DNA from: Candidatus Shapirobacteria bacterium UBA1435
GTDB lineage: Bacteria > Patescibacteriota > Microgenomatia > UBA12405
Assembly (NCBI GenBank): GCA_002329385.1
Contig: DCTR01000034.1
Span: 4,308 to 41,333 of the forward strand
Direction: 5' to 3'
DNA length: 37,026 nt
Under the pieces are notes generated by a model. That model searched no databases, was not told the origin of the DNA, and was given only the letters and a program-made list of their open reading frames with translations. Positions 15,866 through 24,339 of this stretch are shown here, one piece after another (within the stretch, counting starts at the first letter, position 1; each line of letters starts with the position of its first letter). The position numbers and the translations under genes were made by a program.

Positions 15866-17477
15866 CACCAAATTTCTAACCTTGATTTTTATCATTTCCC
15901 TATTTTTTCGATCTATACGTTCAGACTATCCTCCTTTAACCTGGGATGAAGCCGCCCTGGGATACAACGCCTTTTCCTTATCGCAAACTCTAAAGGACGA
16001 ACACGGCTCCTTTCTCCCCTTGGTTCTCAAATCATTTGGCGATTATAAGCCCTCCCTCTACGCCTATCTGGCCGCTCCTTTTATTTCCATCCTTGGTCTC
16101 TCTGAACTATCTGTCCGCCTGCCTTCCATTCTGCTTGGTTCCCTAACCCCCATTGTTCTCTTCTTGCTTGTCAGTTTGCTTTACCCCAAACGCCAACTCC
16201 TTCCTTATCTCTGCGCCACCCTATTGGCATTCAATCCCTATAATATTCACTTTTCCAGAGGTGCCTGGGAAACGAACATCCTTACCTTCGGCCTCACCTT
16301 AGCCCTTTACCTATATTTTCTCTCGCTTAAAAGCCATAGACGCCTCCACCTCTACCTTTCCTCGTTTGCCTTCGGTCTCTGTCTTTATTCATACCAAACC
16401 GCCAAACTGACCGTCCCCTTGTTGATCTCTATTATCCTCCTTATCTCTCGACCAAAAATCCGTCAAATTGCGCCCTTTTTTGTTATCCTTTTCCTTATTT
16501 CTCTACCCATCGCTTCGGGGCTGCTATTTAACCGCGATTCCAATCGCCTCGACGTTGTCAGTATTTTTTCTTATCCTCAATCACCAGAAGAAACCAACCT
16601 GCTAAATGCCGAAACCACTCAAGCCGACCTCCGTCTCTTTCATAACCGGCTGGCCTACTTTAGTCGCCAGATCGTTTACCGCTACCTAAATCATTTCTCT
16701 TCCAGATTCTTGGTTTTCGAGGGTGACTGGCAAAATCCCCGCCATTCCGCTCCTTATCTGGGGGTATTGCTCTACCCGTCCTACTTTTTTCTTCTTATCG
16801 GCATAATTACCGCCCTAAACCAATTCAAAAGGATCCCTGGGCATCGTTTTTTCCTTCTCTGGCTTATTGTTTCGCCCCTATCCTCGTCTCTCACCAGAGA
16901 CACTGTCCACGCCGTCAGATCAATGTATTTTTCCATACCCCTTGTTGTTTTTATTGGTTTGGGAATAAGCCGAATATATTACCTTCTACCCGCCTTCACA
17001 AAAAAGATTTACCTTGTCCTCGTCTGCTCCTTATACGCCCTCTCTTTCTCATACTATCTTGAAATGTACCACCACCACTTAGTCAAACTCCATCCCGCCG
17101 ATTTTACCTACGGATACAAACAGGCTATTGAACACCTCCTCTCCCGTTCCGACAAAAAAACAGTCTATCTTTCCGACTTTTACGGCCAACCATATATTTT
17201 CTATCTCTTCTACTCACACTATCCGCCAGCGCTTTATCAGCCAAAATCCAAGCTTATTGTCAACGGCACCGATATTGGCAAAGTCGAAACAATCGACAAC
17301 ATTATTTTCAGATCTCCTTCCTACGACCATCTCAAAAATCTTGATTCGGTTTTAGCCATATTTTCCCGCGATGATATTCTTCGTCAAAATATCGACAAAC
17401 TACCAGAATTCTCCACTAGCTTTACTCCGTTATCACCCATAAACGACCTCTCCACCTTCTACGCCTATGAAAAATAA
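15855..17477 (+). CDS. GT39/ArnT-like membrane glycosyltransferase, paralogue 2 of 3
   Basis: The 540-residue protein begins almost at its first helix (7-20). Its outer loop DYPPLTWDEAALGYNAFSLS (24-43) holds Asp31-Glu32 of the GT-C active site, followed by KSFGDYKPSLYAYLAAPFIS and SVRLPSILLGSL, all shared with its neighbours. About ten further helices and an outward C-terminal domain follow; that domain includes DFYGQPYIFYLFYSHYPP, matched in the third copy. The start ATG lies in an 11-base overlap (ATGAAAAATAA) with the first paralogue. It is probably a lipid-linked sugar transferase with a donor or acceptor preference different from the other two, given the sequence divergence. Confidence 0.87.
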   Translation: MKNNTKFLTLIFIISLFFRSIRSDYPPLTWDEAALGYNAFSLSQTLKDEHGSFLPLVLKSFGDYKPSLYAYLAAPFISILGLSELSVRLPSILLGSLTPIVLFLLVSLLYPKRQLLPYLCATLLAFNPYNIHFSRGAWETNILTFGLTLALYLYFLSLKSHRRLHLYLSSFAFGLCLYSYQTAKLTVPLLISIILLISRPKIRQIAPFFVILFLISLPIASGLLFNRDSNRLDVVSIFSYPQSPEETNLLNAETTQADLRLFHNRLAYFSRQIVYRYLNHFSSRFLVFEGDWQNPRHSAPYLGVLLYPSYFFLLIGIITALNQFKRIPGHRFFLLWLIVSPLSSSLTRDTVHAVRSMYFSIPLVVFIGLGISRIYYLLPAFTKKIYLVLVCSLYALSFSYYLEMYHHHLVKLHPADFTYGYKQAIEHLLSRSDKKTVYLSDFYGQPYIFYLFYSHYPPALYQPKSKLIVNGTDIGKVETIDNIIFRSPSYDHLKNLDSVLAIFSRDDILRQNIDKLPEFSTSFTPLSPINDLSTFYAYEK

Positions 17478-19182
17478 AAATTCCACCGGTAAAATCAAGA
17501 CTTCCGCCTCCATCGCCAAGACAAAACCATATGGTAGTACCGATATGCAACCTAAGTCCATGACTCTAAAATCGTGGATTTATATCATCTCAATTCTTGT
17601 CGTCGGTTTCTTTCTTCGTTTCTATCAAATCGACAGCTATCCCACCCTAAACCCCGACGAAGCGGCGATTGCCTACAATAGCTACTCTCTTATCAAAACC
17701 GGCCTCGACGAACACGGCCAATCATGGCCTATCCATTTTCGTTCTTTCGGCGACTATAAACCAGGTGGTTATTTTTATCTTGCTGCCCCTTTCATCGCTG
17801 TTTTTGGCCCTTCCACGTTCTCTGTCCGTCTGCCAAACCTAATCCTTTCGGTTACTTCAATCTATTTCGTCTTTCTTCTAGTCAGGCTATTATCAGCCTC
17901 AACCAGTCTTGCCTTGCTCTCCGCCATGTTTTTATCCATCTCTCCCTGGCATATCCACTTTTCTCGAGGCGCCTGGGAGTCATCTGCCGCTCTGTCTTTA
18001 ATCATTATTGGCACCTATTGTTTTTACCTCTCCCGTTTGTCCCGCTTTTGGTTGTGCACCACACTTTTTGTTATTTTTTACGTCTATTCTTTATACACTT
18101 ACCACTCCGCCCGAATATTTGCCCCCCTCCTTGGACTCTTTCTCTTTATTAGTAACTACCATCACCTGGCCAATAACCTCAAAAGGTATCTACTGGTCTT
18201 GATTTTTGGTTTCATTCTCTGCTTACCCCTAGCCAACTCCCTAATCTCTGGCGGCGCCCTTGCCAGGCTAAGCGGGGTCGGCCTCTCTGCCGATAGCGGC
18301 CCTCTTTGGCGGTCAAACGAACTACTCAACCAGCACCACCCCTCTAAGCCGTTTTTCCTTTTTTATCGGGTTATTCATAATCATCGCTTTAATTATCTGA
18401 TTTCCTGGGCACAAAAATACGCCTCCCATTTTGACCCAAACTTTTTATTCCTCACCGGTGACGATGTTCCCCGCTCAAAAACTCCTGAATTCGGCCAAAA
18501 TTATCTTTACCAATTACCCCTACTATTTATCGGCTTATCATCTTTGGTTAGTCATCGTCGTTTTCGACGTTTTTTCGCCTTTCTCCTTACCTGGCTATTT
18601 ATTGCCCCATTGGCCTCATCATTCACCTTCCAGTCACCCTCCGCCCTTCGTTCTCTGCCCATGTCTATTCCGATAGCTATTTTTGTTGCTGCCGGTAGCC
18701 AACATCTGCTTGCCAGAATCAGACAACTACATTCATTCCGAATTGCCAGACTCTCTTTTGCTATTTTAATCATCTTTGGCCTCTGCCGCTATTTTGACGC
18801 CTACTTTGTTCACTCCCTAAAACGCTATCCCTTCGCCTGGAACTATGGTTTTGACCAAATCACTGATATTATCAATCAGAAAAAAAACAGTTATTCGCAT
18901 ATCTTTGTTACCAACCAATACGACCAACCCTATATTCTCTATCTTTTTTATTCCCGCTATCCACCCCGAAAACTCCACCCCCAAATCACCCTCACTAAAC
19001 CCGATCGTTTTGGCTTTTCTACCGTCTCGCAAATCGACAACATCTATTTTGGTCAAATAATCTGGGACAACATACCTCAAAATTCACTGGTGATTGCCGC
19101 CGATGAATCTATTCCCCAAAATCCCCTCACTGTCGTTAATTTCCCAAACGGACTTCCTGGCTTTAAAATATATACCAAATAG
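17467..19182 (+). CDS. GT39/ArnT-like membrane glycosyltransferase, paralogue 3 of 3
   Basis: The 571-residue protein is the third tandem paralogue. It has a charged N-terminal extension of about 33 residues before the first helix (35-50) that the other two lack. A start at Met27 is possible, but the ATG at 17467 keeps the 11-base ATGAAAAATAA overlap. The outer loop SYPTLNPDEAAIAYNSYSLI (57-76) contains Asp64-Glu65, followed by FRSFGDYKPGGYFYLAAPF. The C-terminal domain has TNQYDQPYILYLFYSRYPP. The protein is expected to act at the outer membrane face with a polyprenyl-linked donor. It is nearer in sequence to copy 2 than to copy 1. A single base separates its stop from the next start. Confidence 0.87.
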   Translation: MKNKNSTGKIKTSASIAKTKPYGSTDMQPKSMTLKSWIYIISILVVGFFLRFYQIDSYPTLNPDEAAIAYNSYSLIKTGLDEHGQSWPIHFRSFGDYKPGGYFYLAAPFIAVFGPSTFSVRLPNLILSVTSIYFVFLLVRLLSASTSLALLSAMFLSISPWHIHFSRGAWESSAALSLIIIGTYCFYLSRLSRFWLCTTLFVIFYVYSLYTYHSARIFAPLLGLFLFISNYHHLANNLKRYLLVLIFGFILCLPLANSLISGGALARLSGVGLSADSGPLWRSNELLNQHHPSKPFFLFYRVIHNHRFNYLISWAQKYASHFDPNFLFLTGDDVPRSKTPEFGQNYLYQLPLLFIGLSSLVSHRRFRRFFAFLLTWLFIAPLASSFTFQSPSALRSLPMSIPIAIFVAAGSQHLLARIRQLHSFRIARLSFAILIIFGLCRYFDAYFVHSLKRYPFAWNYGFDQITDIINQKKNSYSHIFVTNQYDQPYILYLFYSRYPPRKLHPQITLTKPDRFGFSTVSQIDNIYFGQIIWDNIPQNSLVIAADESIPQNPLTVVNFPNGLPGFKIYTK

Positions 19183-19183
19183 C

Positions 19184-20005
19184 ATGACTAAAAAAAAGAT
19201 CCTCTCTGTTGCCATTGCCACTTACAACGAAGAAAAAAATCTTGGTCGTTGTCTGGACTCAATAAATGGCTGGGTTGACGAAATTATCATCGTCGATGGC
19301 CAATCAAAAGACAATACTCCTCAAATTGCCCAAAAGTATTCCAAGGTGAAGTTAATCTCTCTTCCCAACCCGATGATGTTTCATCTCAACAAACAAAAAG
19401 CCATCGATAATTGTCGGGGCACCTGGATACTCCAATTAGACGCCGATGAGGTTGTCTCTCCAAACCTAAAAAAAGAAATTCTCTCCCTTGTTCGCCAACC
19501 GCTAAACCATATCGCTTATCGTGGCTTTTGGATCAACCGTCGAAACTATTTTCTTGCCACGTTCTTGTCCAAAGGCGGACAATATCCTGATCCAACCATC
19601 AGGCTCTATCAAAAAGGCTATGCCCACCTTCCCTGTCAATCTGTCCATGAACAGGCAAAAGTTGAAGGCGCCGTTGGCCACCTCAAATCCGATCTACTCC
19701 ATTATGCCGATATTTCTTTCAGCCGATACCTCACCCGTGCCAATCGTTACACCACTTCTCTCGCCCAAGACCTGCTCGACCAAAACACTCCAATTGGCCT
19801 GCTCTCCTTCTTCAACTACTATCTTCTCAAACCAACCGCCTGGTTTCTCTCTGCGTTTTTCCGTCACCGTGGCTACGTCGATGGCTTCCCCGGTTTCGTC
19901 TTTGCCCTGTTTTCTGCGCTTCGTTTTCCCATCGCTTACACCAAACTCTGGGAATTAAACCGTGCTAAACGGCAATCCAACTCAAATGACGACTGGGAAA
20001 GTTAA
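19184..20005 (+). CDS. GT2 family glycosyltransferase, WaaE/KdtX-like
   Basis: ATG 19184, one base after the preceding stop, gives a 273-residue protein starting at the GT-A fold: LSVAIATYNEEKNLGRCLDS (residues 7-26), DGQSKDNT (38-45) and the metal-binding DADEVV (86-91). A frame-open ATG at 19094 would add 30 residues read through the upstream gene. It shares the GGQYPDPTIRLY, HEQAKVEGAVGHLKSDLLHY and TKLWEL features of the GT2 at 5165, so the two are paralogues in different operons; unlike that copy it keeps the first aspartate of the nucleotide motif. Hydrophobic helices near the C-terminus (about 215-235) suggest membrane contact. It probably glycosylates a lipid-linked acceptor. Confidence 0.9.
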   Translation: MTKKKILSVAIATYNEEKNLGRCLDSINGWVDEIIIVDGQSKDNTPQIAQKYSKVKLISLPNPMMFHLNKQKAIDNCRGTWILQLDADEVVSPNLKKEILSLVRQPLNHIAYRGFWINRRNYFLATFLSKGGQYPDPTIRLYQKGYAHLPCQSVHEQAKVEGAVGHLKSDLLHYADISFSRYLTRANRYTTSLAQDLLDQNTPIGLLSFFNYYLLKPTAWFLSAFFRHRGYVDGFPGFVFALFSALRFPIAYTKLWELNRAKRQSNSNDDWES

Positions 20006-21086
20006 GGTTGCCATCGACGCCTCTCCTCTTTCTGGCGGCCATGCCGTCAGGGGTATCGGTTACTTCACTCGTCAATTTATCGATGCCATCCTTAGCCAAC
20101 AAAAAAACCACCCCGATTTTGGCCAATGGCAAATCGATTTAGTCGAATCAAAGAACGGTTTCGATCCTCAAAAATACGATCTCATCCACTACCCGTCTTT
20201 TGACATCTTTGCCCCCACCCTGCCTTCCCGTCTGCCAACTCCCTACATTGTCACTGTCCACGATTTAATCCCCATCGAATACAAGGAGCATTTTCCCGCC
20301 GGATTTCGGGGCCAAATCAATTGGCAACTCCAAAAACACCGTCTGCTCAAATCTAGATTGGTTATCACCATTTCTCACTACTCCAAATTTGTTATCAACG
20401 ATCTTACTAAATATCCCATCGATCAAATTTACGTTACCTACGGGGCTGCCGACCAAAACTTCCAACCCGTCACCAATCAAGCAACCCTCAAACAAATCAG
20501 ATCAAAATACCATTTACCCCCTAAATTTGTCATGTATCTTGGCGATGTCAACTGGAACAAAAATCTACCTTCCTTAGTTTCTACTTGTCTCGACCAAAAA
20601 ATACCCCTTGTCATTGTTGGCGCTGCCGCTGTCAGACAACAGGTAGACAATCATCCATGGAATCGCGATTTGCTCTGGCTTCAACAAACGGCCGCATCGC
20701 CTTCTGGTCAAAGGCTAATCACTCTTACCGGTTTCGTCCCTGATTCTGACCTTCCTGGCTTCTTTAGCCTCGCCACCCTCTACTGTCAACCTTCCTACGC
20801 CGAGGGCTTTGGTCTCCCCATCGTTCAGGCTATGCAGTGTGGCTGTCCGGTTGTCGCCAGTAACCAAACCTGTTTGCCCGAAATCGCCTACCACTCCGCT
20901 CTTCTTTTCAATCCTTATTCTCCCAGCAATCTCGCTTCGACGGTCCGTCAAATGTTCACCCGGCCTGCCTTACGCCAAAAATACATCAACCTCGGCTTGC
21001 TAAGAAGCCGCCACTTTAACTGGCAAAACACCGGACTTCAAACCCTGGCTGTCTACCAGCAGGCCCTATTTTATGGCAAAAAATAA
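19986..21086 (+). CDS. GT4 family glycosyltransferase, MtfB-like
   Basis: I prefer ATG 19986 (366 residues), 20 bases inside the preceding gene; an in-frame ATG at 19962 adds only eight residues. The GT-B fold begins VKVAIDASPLSGGHAVRGIGYFTRQF, where DASPL and RGIGYF are typical of MtfB/WbaZ-like GT4 mannosyltransferases. IVTVHDLIPIEY (88-99) is another signature of this group. The second domain holds YLGDVNWNKNL and GFVPDSDLPGFFSLA, then YAEGFGLPIVQAMQCG, in which the second glutamate of EX7E is replaced by Gln281 (Glu273 is retained). The protein probably adds mannose or a similar sugar to a lipid-linked glycan. Confidence 0.88.
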   Translation: MTTGKVKVAIDASPLSGGHAVRGIGYFTRQFIDAILSQQKNHPDFGQWQIDLVESKNGFDPQKYDLIHYPSFDIFAPTLPSRLPTPYIVTVHDLIPIEYKEHFPAGFRGQINWQLQKHRLLKSRLVITISHYSKFVINDLTKYPIDQIYVTYGAADQNFQPVTNQATLKQIRSKYHLPPKFVMYLGDVNWNKNLPSLVSTCLDQKIPLVIVGAAAVRQQVDNHPWNRDLLWLQQTAASPSGQRLITLTGFVPDSDLPGFFSLATLYCQPSYAEGFGLPIVQAMQCGCPVVASNQTCLPEIAYHSALLFNPYSPSNLASTVRQMFTRPALRQKYINLGLLRSRHFNWQNTGLQTLAVYQQALFYGKK

Positions 21087-21879
21087 ACAACATTTCCTCT
21101 CTGTCATCGTCCCTGTCTATAAGCAGGCCAAGACCATTAAAGACGATTTAATCCAAATCCACCAAACCCTAAAACAAATTCGTTACGACTACGAAATGAT
21201 AGTAGTTATCGACGGCATCACCATCGATAGGTCGTATTCCATCATCAAGCAACTCAAATTGCCCAAAACCAAACTTTATGGCTATCAGCATAATCATGGC
21301 AAAGGTTATGCCGTCCGCTACGGCATGGCTCACACTAAAGGGGACTATATCGCCTTTATCGACGCTGGCATGGAAATCGACCCAAACGGCATTTCTATGG
21401 TTTTGGAACATCTCGAATGGTATGACGCCGACATCATCGTTGCCTCCAAACGCCATCCTGCTTCCAAGGTCAACTATCCGCTCGACAGACAAATAATTAG
21501 CCTTATGGCTAGACTTCTGACCAATATCCTGTTTGGCATCAACATCAAGGATACCCAGGCTGGCTTGAAAATATTTAAACGACAAGTTTTAATCAAAGTA
21601 CTCCCCAGACTCCTGGTTAAAAGGTACGCTTTTGATATCGAAATCCTGGCCGTAGCCAAAAATCTCGGTTTCTCCCGTATTTATGAAGCTCCTATAAAAC
21701 TAAATTATGTCTTTGCTAGCCTGACTCACGCTTCCGGATTACAAACCATCTATCGCAGTCTAATCGACACTCTGGCTGTCTTTTACCGTCTGAAAATCAT
21801 AAAATACTACGACGACAAAAACCGCCGGAAATGGATATATGATCCAGATCTGGAAATGAGGATTAATACCGGACAATGA
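21073..21879 (+). CDS. DPM/ALG5-like polyprenyl-phosphate glycosyltransferase, altered active site
   Basis: This 268-residue GT2 protein resembles polyprenyl or dolichyl phosphate glycosyltransferases: LSVIVPVYKQAKTI (9-22), NHGKGYAVRYGM (74-85), ASKRHPASKVNYPLDRQIISLM and INIKDTQAGLKIFKRQVL. Such enzymes make the lipid-phosphate sugars that GT-C membrane transferases use, which fits the eight complete GT-C-type proteins in the window. However, the nucleotide motif reads VIDGITIDRS (45-54) instead of DDGSxD, and the DXD site reads DAGME (97-101), lacking the second aspartate. It may be active with altered metal binding or be a non-catalytic relative. It overlaps the previous gene by 14 bases and the next as ATGA. 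Confidence 0.82.
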   Translation: MAKNKQHFLSVIVPVYKQAKTIKDDLIQIHQTLKQIRYDYEMIVVIDGITIDRSYSIIKQLKLPKTKLYGYQHNHGKGYAVRYGMAHTKGDYIAFIDAGMEIDPNGISMVLEHLEWYDADIIVASKRHPASKVNYPLDRQIISLMARLLTNILFGINIKDTQAGLKIFKRQVLIKVLPRLLVKRYAFDIEILAVAKNLGFSRIYEAPIKLNYVFASLTHASGLQTIYRSLIDTLAVFYRLKIIKYYDDKNRRKWIYDPDLEMRINTGQ

Positions 21880-22868
21880 CCAAACCAATTTTTTCGATTA
21901 TCATTCCTGTCCGTCAGCCAAACTCTTATCTAAGAGAAACCATCCGAAAGCTCAAAAAACAGAGCTTCAAAAAATACGAATTATTGGTAATAACCGATAA
22001 AATTTCACAACAGTATTCTCGCGATCAATGTCATCTTGGCCCAAGCTTCAAACGCAATCTCGGCGCCAAACTCGCCAGAGGCAAATTTCTCGCCTTTATT
22101 GATGACGATTCCTACCCCCATCGTCACTGGCTAAAAAACGCCTTAGAATCTTTTTCCAAATCAGATATTTCTGCCGTCTGCGGTCCATCGCTTATCCCAA
22201 AAAGTGATTCTGTTTCCCGCCGTGCCTCCGGATTATTTTGGTCAACTTTTTTGGGAAGTGGGGGAGCCGGTTCCTACCGCAACAAAATCGCCAACCCCCG
22301 TTTTGTCGATGATTTCCCGTCAGTAAATTTTATTGTCCGCCGCTCTGACTTTAATCGGACCGGCGGCTTTAACACTGACTACTGGCCCGGCGAAGACACC
22401 CTGTTATGCCTTGCCATTACCCATCGGCTAAAGAAAAAAATCTATTATGATCCTAAGGTTATCGTCTACCACCATCGCCGCCCGGTGGTTATCCCTCACC
22501 TGAAACAAATTTCCCGTTACGCAATTTCTCGCGGACATTTTGCCAAAAAGTTCCCCAAAACCAGTCTTCGTCCTGGCTATCTTCTCCCTTCTCTCTTTCT
22601 CCTCTACACTCTTCTTCTTCCCTTCCTCTATCATCAAAATCGTTTGTTTCTCCTTCCTTTGGCTGTCTACATCACTGCCGTTATTTTGACTTTTTTCCAG
22701 CTACTGATCCAAAAAAACAGTCTCCCCGCTTCTCTGCTTGCCGTCGCCACCATTCCCATTACCCATCTTTATTACGGACTGATGTTTGTTGTCGGTTTTT
22801 CCAAAAAAAGCTTAAAATTCACTCCCCATCAGGTTAATCAGTCAACTGGCGAATATGTCGGCGGCTAA
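21876..22868 (+). CDS. GT2 family glycosyltransferase with C-terminal membrane helices
   Basis: This 330-residue protein starts with the GT-A strand FSIIIPVRQPNSYLRETI (6-23). The nucleotide-binding region is unusual (VITDKISQQYSRD, 38-50), without a DDGS core. A metal-binding DDD (76-78), an FNRTGGFNTDYWPGEDTLLC acceptor segment and YDPKVIVYHHRRP follow. The C-terminal 90 residues hold three hydrophobic helices, as in membrane-attached GT2 enzymes. The organisation (GEDTLLC and HHRRPV) resembles the family 2 proteins of O-antigen loci with a C-terminal membrane domain. It overlaps the previous stop as ATGA and the next start by 14 bases. The sugar and acceptor are not known. Confidence 0.85.
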   Translation: MTKPIFSIIIPVRQPNSYLRETIRKLKKQSFKKYELLVITDKISQQYSRDQCHLGPSFKRNLGAKLARGKFLAFIDDDSYPHRHWLKNALESFSKSDISAVCGPSLIPKSDSVSRRASGLFWSTFLGSGGAGSYRNKIANPRFVDDFPSVNFIVRRSDFNRTGGFNTDYWPGEDTLLCLAITHRLKKKIYYDPKVIVYHHRRPVVIPHLKQISRYAISRGHFAKKFPKTSLRPGYLLPSLFLLYTLLLPFLYHQNRLFLLPLAVYITAVILTFFQLLIQKNSLPASLLAVATIPITHLYYGLMFVVGFSKKSLKFTPHQVNQSTGEYVGG

Positions 22869-24339
22869 ATTCAGCGTCTCCATTTCTTATCCGCCTCTTT
22901 CCGGCTCAAAAGGCAAACCATTCCTCTCCCAAAACCGACAGTTCCAGTGGAGTCACAATCAAAACGTTTTCTATCCGGTCGTTCCTGCTTCCGCCGCCAC
23001 TCTTCTCAAATCCAAAGGCTACCAAGTCTACTGGCATGATGGTATTGCCCAAAACCAGACTTTTTCCCAATGGTCAAAGGAACTTGCTGCTGCCAAGCCT
23101 GATCTGATTGCCATCGAAACTAAGACTCCGGTCGTCAAAAAACACTGGCAAATCATCAAGGCAATTAAACGCATTACCCAAAATGACCCCCATTGGCAAC
23201 CCAAGATAGCCCTGATGGGCGATCACGTTACCGCCCTTCCCGAGGAATCCCTCCGTCTTTCTCCCTGTGACTATATCATCACCGGCGGCGACTACGACTT
23301 TATGCTCCTTAACCTTACCAATCACCTCACCCGCAACGAAAAACTTCAACCTGGATTTTGGTATCGCCAGAACAAACAACTAAAAAATACCGGCAAATTT
23401 TCCCTCATTCACCACCATCTTGACAGTTTGCCTATCATCGATCGCCAGCTAACCAAATGGCACCTTTATGCCTATCAAAACAACAACTATCGCTACCTTC
23501 CCGGCGCCTATATCATGTCCGGCCGTGATTGCTGGTGGGGAAAATGCACCTTCTGCTCTTGGACCACCCTCTATCCCAGTGGCGGTTACCGTCACTTTTC
23601 CGTTGATCGTGTTTTTGAAGAAATAAAAAGTCTTTATCAAAACTACCACGTCAAAGAAATTTTCGATGATTCCGGTACCATCCCCGTAGGTCAATGGCTC
23701 GAAGACCTCTGCCAACGCCTTATCGCCAGCGGCCTTAACCAAAAAATTCGCCTCAGTTGCAACCTTCGCTTCGGCGTCTTAGACCAGCGACAATACTCAC
23801 TGATGGCCAAAGCCGGATTTCGTTTCCTTCTCTACGGTTACGAATCTGCCAACCAATCAACCTTAAACCGGATCAATAAAAACAACCTGGTCGAAAACGC
23901 CGAAAAAGACCTCCGCATGGCCAAAAAAGCCGGCCTCCAGCCCCATGTCACCATTATGATCGGCTACCCCTGGGAAACCAAAACCGACGCTTCCGTCACT
24001 CTCACCGCCGCCAAAAAACTCTTCCGACTAGGACTGGTCGATAGTATGCAAGCCACCATTGTCATTCCTTACCCGGGGACACCTCTTTTTGACTACTGCC
24101 AGAAAAACAACTTACTTATCACCCAAAACTGGTCAAAATACGATATGCGCCAACCTGTAATAAAAACTTCCCTTACCGCCTCTGAACAAAAAAAATTAAT
24201 CCAGGACCTCTTTAAGGGTATCATCACTCCCAAGTTTATCTTTTCCCAAATAGTCAACATCAGATCAACTCAAGATATCGCCCATCTTTTTAGATACGCC
24301 TTTCGGTTTTTAAAAAAACTTAAGGATTTTCGCTCATGA
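22855..24339 (+). CDS. B12-binding-type radical SAM enzyme with CX4CX2C cluster motif
   Basis: This 494-residue protein has the two-part layout of cobalamin-binding radical SAM enzymes. An N-terminal Rossmann-like domain (about 1-160) contains SYPPLSG, YPVVPASAATLLKSKGYQV and MGDHVTALPEESL. A radical SAM barrel (about 215-430) follows. The iron-sulfur motif is CWWGKCTFC (Cys226, Cys231, Cys234), CX4CX2C instead of the usual CX3CX2C. LYGYESANQSTLNRINK, MIGYPWET and IPYPGTPLFDYC are typical barrel segments. In this superfamily the class does methylations or rearrangements. Its place between a GT2 and another radical SAM gene (14-base overlap, then ATGA) suggests modification of the glycan or its lipid carrier. 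The substrate is not predictable. Confidence 0.88.
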   Translation: MSAAKFSVSISYPPLSGSKGKPFLSQNRQFQWSHNQNVFYPVVPASAATLLKSKGYQVYWHDGIAQNQTFSQWSKELAAAKPDLIAIETKTPVVKKHWQIIKAIKRITQNDPHWQPKIALMGDHVTALPEESLRLSPCDYIITGGDYDFMLLNLTNHLTRNEKLQPGFWYRQNKQLKNTGKFSLIHHHLDSLPIIDRQLTKWHLYAYQNNNYRYLPGAYIMSGRDCWWGKCTFCSWTTLYPSGGYRHFSVDRVFEEIKSLYQNYHVKEIFDDSGTIPVGQWLEDLCQRLIASGLNQKIRLSCNLRFGVLDQRQYSLMAKAGFRFLLYGYESANQSTLNRINKNNLVENAEKDLRMAKKAGLQPHVTIMIGYPWETKTDASVTLTAAKKLFRLGLVDSMQATIVIPYPGTPLFDYCQKNNLLITQNWSKYDMRQPVIKTSLTASEQKKLIQDLFKGIITPKFIFSQIVNIRSTQDIAHLFRYAFRFLKKLKDFRS

